In this document: in pieces, positions 17,719 through 26,258 of the stretch
Numbering within the stretch: the stretch's first letter is position 1
Layout: every line of letters begins with the position of its first letter
NCBI GenBank assembly: GCA_025462755.1
Contig: JAOAPF010000290.1
Location: 1 to 57,536 of the forward strand
Direction: 5' to 3'
From: Edaphobacter sp.
Lineage (GTDB): Bacteria > Acidobacteriota > Terriglobia > Terriglobales > Acidobacteriaceae
DNA length: 57,536 bases
Made by a program: the position numbers and the translations under genes
The notes under the pieces: generated by a model
What the model was told of the DNA's origin: nothing
Database searches by the model: none
Seen by the model: only the letters and a program-made list of their open reading frames with translations

Positions 17719-18174
17719 ATGCCCTGGATCAATCTGACAATACGACGTGGCACATTCACAAAAGACGTTCAGCACGCCGTAATGGAGAAGCTTACTGATG
17801 CCCTCATGTTGTGGGAAAAGATTCCGGATAATCCCGAGGCGCGCAAGAAGATGATGGGCTGGGTTTATGAAGTGGATGAAGACTCCAATTACAGCGGCGG
17901 CAGCCCTCACCACGAAGATCCGTACTACTGCATTGAAGTCCGCGTGCTCGCCGGCCGTTTTGACAGGCTTACCAAGCAACACCTGATGCTGGATTTCACA
18001 AAGATCATTATGCTCGCGGAAGGCAAGACCCATTTCTCGGAAGATGCGACCAGAGTATGGGTGACCATCGTCGAACTCCAAAATGAAGACTGGGCTATCG
18101 GGGGCCATACGGATTGGCTGCGCGACTATGAGAGTGCCCTCCACACAATCGGCACGGATTTGGCGTTGAAGTAG
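17719..18174 (+). CDS. Tautomerase-superfamily protein
   Basis: A 151-residue protein starting MPWINLTIRRGTF. The Pro directly after the initiator Met is the catalytic base of the 4-oxalocrotonate tautomerase superfamily, and the first strand-helix unit (HAVMEKLTDALML) fits. The length equals two fused units, as in Tautomerase_3/cis-CaaD-like or DUF-type fused members; the second half has RVWVTIVELQNEDWAIGG, typical of the family. The start is chosen because AAAGGAGAAACG precedes it and because the enzyme needs Pro at position 2. The genes before and after are in the same direction with short gaps. Confidence 0.8.
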   Translation: MPWINLTIRRGTFTKDVQHAVMEKLTDALMLWEKIPDNPEARKKMMGWVYEVDEDSNYSGGSPHHEDPYYCIEVRVLAGRFDRLTKQHLMLDFTKIIMLAEGKTHFSEDATRVWVTIVELQNEDWAIGGHTDWLRDYESALHTIGTDLALK

Positions 18175-18239
18175 GCACGCACTTCCATTCGAAGTACGCG
18201 CTGAACCCCTTCCAGTCCCGCACAACTATTGGAGAAAAT

Positions 18240-19052
18240 ATGCCGCAATCAAAAGAACCCTCTATTTCCTTTTCAGAACCGACTGTCCATTTGGAATCTC
18301 TCGATGAGGGCGCAATTGCCGTCCTCACTTTGGATGACGGCAAAGGGACCAACGTGATGAGCCCCGAAATGGGAGATGTCTATGGCCTTCATATCACTTC
18401 CATCGAGGACAACCCGGCAGTAAAGGCAGTCATCCTTCGGGCAGCTGGGAAGAATTTCTCGATCGGCGGTCACCGCGACATGCTGATCGACCTGGGACGG
18501 CCCGGGCGCAGCGAGGAAGAGCTTCACGGTTTCATGCTGGCCTTCTATAACCGTTGGCTCAAGATACTCAGAATTCAGGTGCCAGTGATCGCCGTGCTTC
18601 ATGGTGACTGTCTCGGTGTTGCGCCGATCTTCGGTTGCGCTGCGGATATTGCCTTCGCAGACGAAACGCTTCAGCTTCAGATCACCTTTGCGGGCCTTGG
18701 CCTCTATCCAGGGATGGCGCTACCGACTCTTCTTACCCGGAAAATCGGGCCCTATCGAGCTGCCTTGCTCGCAATGGCTAATGAAATCATCAGCGGTAAA
18801 GAGGCGGAGCGAATGGGCTTGGTTGAGCGTTGTGTCCCTGTGGGCGCGGCCTATGAGCAAGCTGTAAGAACTGCACGAGCGATCGCCGCGTCTGCTCCTT
18901 CTGTAGTGAAACTGCTCAAGAGAAATCTCGGGATTAAGAAGGCGGATATCGACGCCGAACTTGAAATTAACGCCCAACAGCAGGCGAGAGATTTTCAGAC
19001 CGAAGAGTATCGTTCGAGGGCAGCCACCTACCTTCCCTATTACTACGGTTGA
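18240..19052 (+). CDS. Enoyl-CoA hydratase/isomerase family protein
   Basis: A 270-residue crotonase-fold protein. Core features are VKAVILRAAGKNFSIGGHRDML (first oxyanion strand and helix), PVIAVLHGDCLGVAPIFGCAADIAFA (second oxyanion NH), and the C-terminal helices ending YLPYYYG. The usual acidic residues of hydratases (Glu144 and Glu164 in rat) are not clearly conserved (FGCAAD and FAGLGLYPG), so it may catalyse an isomerase-type reaction. TTGGAGAAAAT precedes the ATG. Its 3' end lies in a ~92-bp segment that is repeated after the dehalogenase gene. Confidence 0.82.
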   Translation: MPQSKEPSISFSEPTVHLESLDEGAIAVLTLDDGKGTNVMSPEMGDVYGLHITSIEDNPAVKAVILRAAGKNFSIGGHRDMLIDLGRPGRSEEELHGFMLAFYNRWLKILRIQVPVIAVLHGDCLGVAPIFGCAADIAFADETLQLQITFAGLGLYPGMALPTLLTRKIGPYRAALLAMANEIISGKEAERMGLVERCVPVGAAYEQAVRTARAIAASAPSVVKLLKRNLGIKKADIDAELEINAQQQARDFQTEEYRSRAATYLPYYYG

Positions 19053-19120
19053 GCCAACGAGTTGGTGTTGCTGGATTCATGAAAACACCAATTGTTGGCG
19101 CGGGAGCATTGGGCGGGGTT
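19029..19120 (+). repeat. Direct repeat copy 1 flanking the dehalogenase gene
   Basis: This segment encodes the tail of the enoyl-CoA hydratase (LPYYYG) and the first residues of a PanE-like gene (VGAGALGG). A diverged copy occurs at 20237-20331, after the dehalogenase gene, in the same orientation. The block from TTCATGAAAACACC to GGGCGGGGTT differs from the other copy at only a few third-codon positions. Confidence 0.75.
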
Positions 19121-19282
19121 ATAGGAGCGCGTCTTCTGGCAGCGGGCGCTTCTGTCTCCCCGGCAACCCGGAATGCTAAATCAGCAGAAGAGGTCAAAAC
19201 CTCCAGTCCCTTGCTTGGCGGACTTTCAAACCTCAGCGCCAAAATGCTTGGGCCTGGGATAGCGGAAAGGAAGATCAGATGA
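19079..19282 (+). pseudogene. N-terminal fragment of a 2-dehydropantoate 2-reductase-like (ApbA/PanE) gene
   Basis: The reading frame starts MKTPIVGAGALGGVIGARL and then LLAAGASVSPATRN, the NADP-binding beta-alpha-beta unit of the ApbA/PanE family, which normally has about 300 residues. After residue ~38 (SAEEVK) the sequence leaves the family and stops at 19282, overlapping the dehalogenase ATG. A second, shorter remnant with the same start lies at 20290. The fragment seems left over from an ancestral hydratase-PanE gene pair interrupted by the dehalogenase insertion. Confidence 0.7.
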
Positions 19283-20175
19283 TTGACACCAGCTTGCCGT
19301 TCGCCGAGAAGAAGTTCACAGAGGTTAGGGGTCACCGGATGGCCTACATCGACGAGGGCGAAGGCGCCCCGATCGTCTTCCAGCACGGCAACCCGACATC
19401 GTCTTACCTCTGGCGTAACGTGATGCCGGCGTGCAGGGGCCTTGGTCGCCTCATCGCCTGCGACTTGATCGGGATGGGCGACTCCGACAAGCTGTACCCC
19501 TCGGGTCCGGACCGCTACACCTACGCCGAGCAGCGCGACTTCCTCTTCGCCCTCTGGGACAAGCTCGGCCTGGGCAACGACGTCGTCTTTGTCGTCCACG
19601 ACTGGGGTTCCGCGCTCGGCTTCGACTGGGGGAACCGGAACCGCGACCGGGTTCAGGGCATCGCCTACATGGAAGCCATCGTGCTGCCCCTGACGTGGGA
19701 CGATATCCCGGAATCCGCCCGCGATACGTTTCGCGGCTTCCGCTCCCCGGCCGGGGAAGACATGGTCTTGCGCGACAACCTCTTCGTCGAGCAAGTGCTG
19801 CCAGGGCAGGTGATCCGGCCGCTTGCGGAAGCCGAAATGGCCCACTACCGCAGGCCGTTTTCCAACCCAGGCGAGGACCGCCGGCCCACCCTCACGTGGC
19901 CGCGCCAGATCCCGCTCGACGGCGAACCGCCGGAAGTGGTGAAGGTGGTGGGCGAATACTCCCGATGGCTGGCACAGAGTAAGGTGCCCAAGCTATACGT
20001 CCACGCCGAGCCGGGCTCCATCGGCAACGGGAGAGCGCGCGACGTCTGCCGCGCATGGCCAAACCAGACGGAGGTCACAGTGAAAGGCATCCATTTCGTT
20101 CAGGAAGACAGCCCGGGCGAGATCGGCGCTGCCGTGGCGAATTTCGTCCGCGGCCTGCGCGGCAAGTCGCCGTGA
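19279..20175 (+). CDS. Haloalkane dehalogenase (LinB-like, HLD-II)
   Basis: A 298-residue haloalkane dehalogenase, which hydrolyses carbon-halogen bonds to alcohol and halide. Every LinB landmark is at the same residue number: Asn38 in QHGNPTSS and Trp109 (halide binding), nucleophile Asp108 in [10 protein letters not shown], Glu132 in YMEAI, and His272 in GIHFVQED. The cap domain with VEQVLPG and [10 protein letters not shown] is also kept. The ATG overlaps the preceding fragment's stop (ATGA), with AAGGAAG upstream. Codon choice is much richer in G/C third positions than its neighbours, and diverged direct repeats flank it, so it was probably acquired. Substrate range cannot be read from the sequence. 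Confidence 0.93.
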   Translation: MIDTSLPFAEKKFTEVRGHRMAYIDEGEGAPIVFQHGNPTSSYLWRNVMPACRGLGRLIACDLIGMGDSDKLYPSGPDRYTYAEQRDFLFALWDKLGLGNDVVFVVHDWGSALGFDWGNRNRDRVQGIAYMEAIVLPLTWDDIPESARDTFRGFRSPAGEDMVLRDNLFVEQVLPGQVIRPLAEAEMAHYRRPFSNPGEDRRPTLTWPRQIPLDGEPPEVVKVVGEYSRWLAQSKVPKLYVHAEPGSIGNGRARDVCRAWPNQTEVTVKGIHFVQEDSPGEIGAAVANFVRGLRGKSP

Positions 20176-20236
20176 TAAATCGTTCGCGGTACGGCGGCGG
20201 CATCTTCCCCGAGCCGGAAAGAATTCTGGGCAGCAC

Positions 20237-20331
20237 ACTATCTTCCCAATTACTACGGCAGGGCCAACGAGTTTGGATCTGGAGAATTCATGAAAACACT
20301 AATTGTTGGCGCGGGAGCGTTGGGTGGGGTT
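20237..20331 (+). repeat. Direct repeat copy 2 flanking the dehalogenase gene
   Basis: It encodes HYLPNYYGRANEFGSGEF and then MKTLIVGAGALGGV, matching copy 1 at 19029-19120. Here the first frame stays open through YYGRANE, whereas in copy 1 the gene stops after YYYG. After GGGTT the two copies diverge completely (TACCCGGGG here, ATAGGAGCG there). The stretch 20332-20478 carries no recognisable gene. Confidence 0.75.
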
Positions 20332-20478
20332 ACCCGGGGAAAGAATGCTCCAAATCCCGACCTTCTAGGGCAAATCCTACAAGCCGGTCGCTGATGAGGA
20401 AGAACCGACTTTGCCTCGGACCCGCACATATATGCCGATTACTTAACAACAGAACAAGGGGGAACGAGGAAACTACCG

Positions 20479-21216
20479 ATGACCGAAACTAAGAAGCTGC
20501 AAGGAAAAGTAGCAGTGATTACGGGCGGTACAACCGGGATTGGGTTGGCTACTGCAAAGCTCTTCGTGAAGGAGGGCGCCTACGTCTTCATTACCGGTCG
20601 TCGCCAAAAGGAACTTGACGAGGCCGTGAAAACAATCGGCAGTAACGTCACTGGGGTCCAGGGAGACATTGCCAAACTGACCGACCTTGATCGCCTGTAC
20701 GAGATCGTCGCGGCTAAGGGGAAAATCGATGTCGTCTTCGCCAACGCCGGCGTCGCTGAATTCGCTTCCCTGGACAAAATCACTGAGGAGCATTTTGACA
20801 AGCTCTTCGACATCAACATCAAGGGGACACTGTTCACGGTACAGAAAGCCTTACCGCTGTTGAATGATGGTGGTTCGATTGTTCTCAGCGGCTCGGTTGC
20901 GAGTTTGAAGGGTACGGCCGCCTTTGGCGTGTATGGCGCGACCAAGGCTGCCCTCCGCTCCTTCGTCCGAGCCTGGACCGTGGATCTCAAAGACCGTCAT
21001 ATTCGTTCCAACGTCATTAGCCCGGGGCCTACCGATACGCCGGTCATCGATGGACAGCCTGTCGACGCCATTGCGCGAATCGTTTCCACCATTCCTATGG
21101 GACGGATGGGGACTGCTGACGAAATCGCCAAAGTGGCGTTGTTTCTGGCATCGGATGACTCAAGCTTCGTCACGGGTATTGAACTCTTCGTCGACGGCGG
21201 CAGAGGACAAGTCTGA
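20479..21216 (+). CDS. SDR-family oxidoreductase
   Basis: A 245-residue classical short-chain dehydrogenase: cofactor loop TGGTTGIG at 16-22, NAG motif at 89-91, catalytic Ser around 139, Tyr152 and Lys156 (YGATK), and the C-terminal DGGRGQV. It is closely related to the truncated gene at 27180-27698 (shared [18 protein letters not shown] block). The arginine after the second strand (TGRR) suggests NADP preference. It converges on the TetR gene at 21256-21813, with 39 nt between the stop codons. Such SDR-TetR pairs are common, and the TetR protein may control it. Confidence 0.88.
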   Translation: MTETKKLQGKVAVITGGTTGIGLATAKLFVKEGAYVFITGRRQKELDEAVKTIGSNVTGVQGDIAKLTDLDRLYEIVAAKGKIDVVFANAGVAEFASLDKITEEHFDKLFDINIKGTLFTVQKALPLLNDGGSIVLSGSVASLKGTAAFGVYGATKAALRSFVRAWTVDLKDRHIRSNVISPGPTDTPVIDGQPVDAIARIVSTIPMGRMGTADEIAKVALFLASDDSSFVTGIELFVDGGRGQV

Positions 21217-21255
21217 TTGGAAGTTCATTGAGAGCGCCCAGCGACTGAGTTTGGC

Positions 21256-21813
21256 TTATTTGTTCAAGCTAATCAGCTCGTCCCTAGTCCGTTGGAGGAT
21301 CTCTCGCGAAAGCTTCGGGTCTGACACGGCACGAGAGAGGTTGATCGCTCCTAGCATTGCACTAATGGTGAGAATCGCGCGGGCGCGCCGATCAGAGTTG
21401 CCATTTTGAGGAACAAGGCCCGTCGAGTATGCCAAGGTGCGCTTGAGACGCGCGGTATATACAGCCTTAGCCGACCGGCTTGCCCTAGACATATCCCCCA
21501 GTAACGCGCCCAACGCGCAGCCTGCTCCCGGAGCATCTCGGTGTTCTTCGGACAGATAGCTATTCAAGGCATTTGTCAGCTTGTCAGTGCTTTCCTCCCA
21601 GCGGTCGAGGTCTTGGAATGCGGTGGCCAGTGCCTCAACCACCAGTTCATCGCGTGAATCGAAATGCTTGTAGAACCCGCCAACAGTGACACCGGCCTCC
21701 TTCATCACATCGGCGACGCCGATGCCCTCGAGACCTAGTTCGCGAAACCTCTTGGCAGCAACGTTCAAGATGCGAGTGTGCGTCTCCGCTTTATCGCTCT
21801 TCGAATAACCCAT
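21256..21813 (-). CDS. TetR-family transcriptional regulator
   Basis: A 185-residue regulator. The HTH is at about 12-60: RILNVAAKRFRELGLEGIG, VADVMKEAGVTVGGFYKHF and the signature KHFDSRDELV. The C-terminal domain has GCALGALLGDMSR, typical of the AcrR/NemR-like branch. It faces the SDR gene tail to tail and diverges from the exported hydrolase at 22134. The 23-bp palindrome at 22054-22076, in the space between this gene and the hydrolase gene, is a good candidate for its operator. Confidence 0.85.
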   Translation of the reverse strand: MGYSKSDKAETHTRILNVAAKRFRELGLEGIGVADVMKEAGVTVGGFYKHFDSRDELVVEALATAFQDLDRWEESTDKLTNALNSYLSEEHRDAPGAGCALGALLGDMSRASRSAKAVYTARLKRTLAYSTGLVPQNGNSDRRARAILTISAMLGAINLSRAVSDPKLSREILQRTRDELISLNK

Positions 21814-22053
21814 CTGCCATCACCATCTCTTCCCTAGTTCCGCATGAATCATTCCATACGGAAAGAACTACAAGAGTATTCTTGTACGCTTCAACATCTG
21901 GGCGCAAGTCGATCCAGGCTGAGGTGTAAAGCCGATCGCCGCCTCAACGATAGATGGCCACATATGGTGCAAAGAACCAAAATAACAGAAAATTCCCCAA
22001 GTTTTGTTGAAAACCCTACAACCTATGGATTACGTGCGCAATCTACATTAGTG

Positions 22054-22076
22054 CTGTCACGGATCATCCGTGACAG
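22054..22076. promoter_or_regulatory. Perfect 23-bp palindrome, candidate TetR operator
   Basis: CTGTCACGGAT at 22054-22064, a single C, and ATCCGTGACAG at 22066-22076 form an uninterrupted 11-bp inverted repeat around one central base. TetR-type repressors bind such odd palindromes as dimers. It lies 57 bp upstream of the hydrolase ATG (22134) and about 240 bp from the TetR start (21813), so it could repress the hydrolase and, less directly, the regulator. If transcribed it would also form a stem with an unusably small loop, so a DNA site is more likely than an RNA hairpin. Confidence 0.6.
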
Positions 22077-22133
22077 GAGCTGACGGAAGAGTCTGAGTAG
22101 AGGTTTTGGACAAATCAAGAAAGGATTACCCGA

Positions 22134-22949
22134 ATGAAGCACATCGCAAAAGCAATCGACGTCAGAACAAGACGGATCGTCTACAGTGTGCTGGCGATCA
22201 TGACGATGGTGTTCAGCATGGGAAAGAGCCTTATGGCACAAACAAACTCATCAACCGCTGTAGAGAATATTGTTCTCGTCCACGGGGGTTTGGTGGACGG
22301 ATCTGGGTGGAGGGATGTCTACAAGATTTTGAAGAAGGATGGCTACACGGTCTCGATTGTTCAGGAACCGACCATCTCGCTGCCAGATGACGTGGCGGTC
22401 ACGAAGCGCGTGATCGACGGTCAAAACGGTCCAGTGATCCTCGTTGGTCACTCATACGGCGGAGTCGTGATCACCGAAGCGGGCAACGATCCAAAGGTCA
22501 CTGGTTTGGTCTACGTCACGGCATTCGCACCGGAGAAGGGTGAATCAGCAGCTTCGCTCATTAAAAGTGCACCCCCGGGCGCGCCGGCGCCGCCGATCCT
22601 GCCGCCTCAGGATGGATACATATTCCTCGATAAAGCCCAGTTTCCCGCTTTCTTCGCCGCGGACGTGAATCCTGACGTGGCTTCGTTCATGGCCGACTCC
22701 CAGGTTCCGTGGGGTGTCGAGGCGCTCGGCGGTGCCATCACCCAGCCGGCGTGGAAAACAAAGCCAAGCTGGTTCCTTATCACTACCGAAGACAAGATGA
22801 TCCCGCCTGACGCCCAGAGGGCCATGTCCAAACGCGCAGGCTCAACCGTGGTTGAGGTCAAAAGCAGTCACTCCGTGTTTCTGTCCCATCCTCAGGCCGT
22901 CGCTCATATCATCGAGCAGGCCGCAAACGGTAAATCAAACGCAAAGTAG
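22134..22949 (+). CDS. Exported alpha/beta hydrolase
   Basis: A 271-residue hydrolase with an N-terminal signal peptide (basic start, hydrophobic VYSVLAIMTMVFSMG, cleavage probably after SLMAQ). The mature enzyme has HGGLVDGSGW, nucleophile Ser107 in GHSYGG, acid in TTEDKM and base His in SSHSVFLSHP. It is a paralogue of the cytoplasmic enzyme at 3597-4292 but acts outside the cytoplasm. AAAGGATTACCCGA precedes the ATG. The palindrome 57 bp upstream suggests repression by the neighbouring TetR protein. Substrate unknown. Confidence 0.83.
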   Translation: MKHIAKAIDVRTRRIVYSVLAIMTMVFSMGKSLMAQTNSSTAVENIVLVHGGLVDGSGWRDVYKILKKDGYTVSIVQEPTISLPDDVAVTKRVIDGQNGPVILVGHSYGGVVITEAGNDPKVTGLVYVTAFAPEKGESAASLIKSAPPGAPAPPILPPQDGYIFLDKAQFPAFFAADVNPDVASFMADSQVPWGVEALGGAITQPAWKTKPSWFLITTEDKMIPPDAQRAMSKRAGSTVVEVKSSHSVFLSHPQAVAHIIEQAANGKSNAK

Positions 22950-23228
22950 GCGAACGGTCAGAGGTCATTCGAGCAGGCGGAGGGTTCGTCGGTGCGTCTG
23001 GCACTCGCGAATCCCTCCGCCCGTTCGGACACTTGAGAGTGCGGTTCTGATTGCGCGGCGGCAAAAGCAAACGCTCAGGCGGTTCCATGCTGGCATAGTC
23101 GACGTTATAGGTGAAGACGCGACACGTCGCCGAAACGCTGTCATAAATACTTTGCATCTGCTGGATTACGACCATAATCTACCTTGGTGGCGGCGAGTAT
23201 TCTATGCGCCGCAAACATAGGAGAAGCA

Positions 23229-23630
23229 ATGAGCAACTCGTCCCCAGAACGGAATAGAGCAATCGTGCTCGAAGCATTCGAGACACTGTTCAACAAGCGC
23301 GACTACGCGGCGGCGGAACGCTTCTGGTCACCGAACTACATCCAGCACAGCGCACACATCGCACCGGGTCGGGAGGGTCTATTCAATCTCGTTCGCTCGA
23401 TGCCAGAGACGTTGCGCTATGAGAACCAGCTCATCATCGCGGAAGGCGATCACGTCATAGCGCATGGCCGCTTCACTGGAATGGGAAGGCCCGCAGCGTG
23501 GATCGCAGCTGACGTTATCCGGTTCGAAGACGGTGTTCTTCGAGAGCATTGGGATGTTCTGCAAGACGAGGCCACCAAAGCTGAATCTGTCAGCGGCCTT
23601 CCCATGTTTGGCAACACATTTACCGAGTGA
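23229..23630 (+). CDS. SnoaL/NTF2-like protein
   Basis: A 133-residue cone-shaped alpha+beta protein of the SnoaL-like polyketide cyclase group: NRAIVLEAFETLFNKRDYAAAERFW, then YIQHSAHIAPGREG and the strands GDHVIAHGRFTG and DVIRFEDGVLREHWDVLQ. These are hallmarks of the SnoaL-like branch (YIQH, EHWDV.Q). TAGGAGAAGCA precedes the ATG; the frame is open to 23184. It starts a rightward group with the NmrA-like gene, a second NTF2-like gene and an alcohol dehydrogenase. The 279 bp before it contain no gene that I can support. Confidence 0.8.
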   Translation: MSNSSPERNRAIVLEAFETLFNKRDYAAAERFWSPNYIQHSAHIAPGREGLFNLVRSMPETLRYENQLIIAEGDHVIAHGRFTGMGRPAAWIAADVIRFEDGVLREHWDVLQDEATKAESVSGLPMFGNTFTE

Positions 23631-23699
23631 CAACCGAAAATACGCGATCGTTCTCAGAACGTTCGACACCATTTTTACCAAACCAAGGAGGCAGTAGAT

Positions 23700-24617
23700 A
23701 TGACTTCTCCCGTTGTTTCGAATACGAAGTATGTGATCTTAGGGGCGAGCGGCAACACGGGCTCGATCGTTGCCGATTTTCTGCTCTCGAAGGGCGAGAA
23801 AGTGCGCGTTGTGGGACGCGACGCGGGGCGACTACGGCGCTTCGTGGATCAGGGCGCAGAAGCGTTCATAGCTGAGCTGAGCGACGCAGCTGCGCTCACC
23901 AAGGCTTTCAGCGGCGCGACCGCCGCATACCTTCTGTTGCCGCCGGTGAAATCCCGAGAGAGTCAGGCGCGCGAGAGCGACGCAATTGCGCAAGCTGTGA
24001 GGGAGTCCGGTCTGCGCTACGCGGTGAATCTGAGCAGCTACGGCGCGCAGGTTCCGGAAAACACCGGGCCGCTCGTGGGTCTACATGCTTCGGAAGAAAA
24101 GCTGAATGCGATCAGCGGCGTGAACGTCCTGCACCTGCGCGCCGGGTACTTCATGGAGAACAACCTGGCTTTGATTGGCATGATTCAAGGGATGGGACTC
24201 GTCGGAAGTGCACTGATACCCGACTTGAAACTGCCCATGGCCGCGACACGCGACGTGGGCGACTACGCAGCGCAGCGCCTTCTGCACCTGGACTTTTCCG
24301 GCAAACAGACACGCGAGCTGCTTGGCGAACGCGACCTCTCGATGACGGAAGTTACCGCGATGATTGGGCGCGCCATTGGCAAACCGGATCTGGCTTACCA
24401 ACAGTTCCCATATGACGTGGTGCAGCAGGCCATAACGGACCTGGGTGTCCCACCCGAAGGAGCCGCTTTGTACGTCGAGATGTACAAAGCCATCAACGAT
24501 ATCGTCGTCGTTGCGTTAGAGCCCCGTTCGCCGGAGAACACCACGCCCACATCCTTCGAAACGTTTGTGCAGGACGTTTTTGTGCATATGTATCGGGGGA
24601 AGGCTGCCAGCGCTTAG
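23700..24617 (+). CDS. NmrA-like NAD(P)-binding protein
   Basis: A 305-residue atypical SDR. The dinucleotide loop GASGNTGS is near residue 15, followed by KVRVVGRDAGRLRRF, and the chain carries SYGAQVPENTGP and HLRAGYFMENNL, typical of NmrA-like and NAD(P)H:quinone-reductase-like proteins. The catalytic Tyr-Lys pair of classical SDRs is not apparent, so it may sense NADP(H) or reduce quinones. CAAGGAGGCAG precedes the ATG. It lies 69 nt after an NTF2-like gene. Confidence 0.82.
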   Translation: MTSPVVSNTKYVILGASGNTGSIVADFLLSKGEKVRVVGRDAGRLRRFVDQGAEAFIAELSDAAALTKAFSGATAAYLLLPPVKSRESQARESDAIAQAVRESGLRYAVNLSSYGAQVPENTGPLVGLHASEEKLNAISGVNVLHLRAGYFMENNLALIGMIQGMGLVGSALIPDLKLPMAATRDVGDYAAQRLLHLDFSGKQTRELLGERDLSMTEVTAMIGRAIGKPDLAYQQFPYDVVQQAITDLGVPPEGAALYVEMYKAINDIVVVALEPRSPENTTPTSFETFVQDVFVHMYRGKAASA

Positions 24618-24720
24618 GTTCGGTCCCTTCGGTGGGGCCGGTTTCGCCGATCTGCGGGGGAGAGTTCAAGGAACCCTATTAACAGCGCTGACTGACTGAT
24701 GGTCACGAACAGGAGAATGT

Positions 24721-25134
24721 ATGAAAACTGCCAAGGAACTCATGCTCGCATACACCGCCTACTCATTCAGAGATCCGTACAAGGCGGCGGAGATGTTTGC
24801 CGAAGATGGTGCCTTTGAGTTGCCGTATCTTGCGACATTAGGATTGCCCCCGGAGTACAAGGGCCGTGACGCAATCGCACGGTTTTTCGAATCCATCCTC
24901 GATATCTACCCCGGCTTCCAATTCGAAAATGTCAAGGTGCTAATTGATACACCCGAGCAAGTCTTTGCGGAATTCGAGGCCACAGCGGTGTCAAGCAAAA
25001 CGGGTCGAACCGTTCATCAGCTCTTCTTTGCCCGCCTGGTTGCTGAGAATGGCAAGATCAAACTGTTTCGGGAGGCTTTGAACACGTTGGAAGTGGCCAA
25101 GGCGAACGTGCAGAATAGCGCGGACTTGTTTTGA
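24721..25134 (+). CDS. NTF2-like (ketosteroid-isomerase-type) protein
   Basis: A 137-residue NTF2-fold protein: DPYKAAEMFAEDGAFELPYL, then GRDAIARFFESILDIYPGFQFENVK and strands EQVFAEFEATAV and LFFARLVAENGKIKLFREAL. This is the YesE/ketosteroid-isomerase-like pattern. Enzymatic function in this family is often unproven. ACAGGAGAATGT precedes the ATG. It is the second NTF2-fold gene in this 3-kb group. Confidence 0.8.
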   Translation: MKTAKELMLAYTAYSFRDPYKAAEMFAEDGAFELPYLATLGLPPEYKGRDAIARFFESILDIYPGFQFENVKVLIDTPEQVFAEFEATAVSSKTGRTVHQLFFARLVAENGKIKLFREALNTLEVAKANVQNSADLF

Positions 25135-25228
25135 GGGAGGGTTCGTCGGATCGTAGCGACTTTAAACAACATGCGCAGGAACTTCGAGATGATCGGGAAG
25201 TGTGCAGCATAACAGTGGAGGACCAGCT

Positions 25229-26200
25229 ATGCGTACGATGAGAGCGGAGGCATTCAGCGGCTATGAAGCGCTAAAGCTTACCGAGGTTGCAAAACCGGCA
25301 ATCTCGGACGGAAGAGTATTGGTGAGAATCACTGCAGCGGGAGTCACCCCCTTGGACTTTACGATTCTCTCCGGCAAATACTCTCGTGCGAAGGCGCCGT
25401 TGGTCTTGGGCAACGAAGGAACCGGCGTTGTCACAGACGGAGGTGGAACGGACTTTCCCGTTGGCTCTCGTGTGATGTTCACGGGGCCGTACGGCGTCGC
25501 CGAGGACGGAACCTACAGCGAATGGGTTGCGGTACGGAAACAGGATCTCTGCCTGATACCTGAGAACGTGGATGACGTGAGCGCTGCTGGAGTTCCAGTA
25601 GCATATCTCACCGCTCATATGACTCTCGCTCTGGCCGGCTTTCATGCGGGTAAAACCGTTCTTGCGCCAGCCATTGGAGGGTCCGTCGGTAACGCGGTGA
25701 CGCAATTGGCTCGCGCGCTCGGAGCAAAACACGCGATTTCAAGCAGCACCAATCATGCGAAAGCGGAACAGGCCAAGGCGCTCGGATTCAGTGAAGTCAT
25801 TGATACGTCCTCGGAGAGCTTGACCGACGGCGTGCGGCGCATCACTGACGGTTATGGTGCAGACATCGTGATCGACGCAATTGGTGGAAAGATCCTGAGT
25901 GAAGCACTGGGCGCGCTTGCCTTGGGGGGAAGCCTCACAACCTTAGGGTATGCGGCAAGCCGCGAAGCAACCATCGATGTGACAAATCTCATCTGGCGAC
26001 GGGCGAGTATTCAAAGCTTTTCCCTGTTTGCTCAACCGCAGGCAGCCTTTACTGACGCTTGGAACGCCATTGTCTCTTTGCTCAAATCCGGCGGAATCAA
26101 ACCGGTGGTAGCCGAAATCTTTCCTTTGGACGAAGCCCCCGATGCACTCCGCCATCTGATCGAGGGCCGTCCGTTCGGTAAAGTCATCCTCACCTTCTGA
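25229..26200 (+). CDS. Quinone-oxidoreductase-type alcohol dehydrogenase (MDR)
   Basis: A 323-residue medium-chain dehydrogenase without zinc-binding cysteines. The GroES domain has GVTPLDFTILSGKYSR and LGNEGTGVVT; the Rossmann part has APAIGGSVGNAVTQLARALGAK and ends EGRPFGKVILTF. It probably reduces quinones or enones with NADPH. The ATG at 25229 is preceded by GGAGGACCAGCT; the frame is open from 25202. A decayed copy of its last third lies at 346-666, so two such genes once existed. It follows the NTF2-like gene and precedes the stress-protein pseudogene. Confidence 0.85.
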   Translation: MRTMRAEAFSGYEALKLTEVAKPAISDGRVLVRITAAGVTPLDFTILSGKYSRAKAPLVLGNEGTGVVTDGGGTDFPVGSRVMFTGPYGVAEDGTYSEWVAVRKQDLCLIPENVDDVSAAGVPVAYLTAHMTLALAGFHAGKTVLAPAIGGSVGNAVTQLARALGAKHAISSSTNHAKAEQAKALGFSEVIDTSSESLTDGVRRITDGYGADIVIDAIGGKILSEALGALALGGSLTTLGYAASREATIDVTNLIWRRASIQSFSLFAQPQAAFTDAWNAIVSLLKSGGIKPVVAEIFPLDEAPDALRHLIEGRPFGKVILTF

Positions 26201-26258
26201 CACCCGGCATGAAATCACAGAGCGTCAAGCGCATGATCCTTTCCTAGGAGCGATGCAT

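Noticed and set aside
18967..19845. A 292-residue leftward frame across the hydratase end and dehalogenase
   Set aside because: No ribosome site and no family match. Long antisense frames are expected opposite high-GC3 genes.
19431..19982. A 183-residue frame inside the dehalogenase gene
   Set aside because: An Arg/Leu-rich shadow frame of GC-rich coding DNA; the dehalogenase frame is certain.
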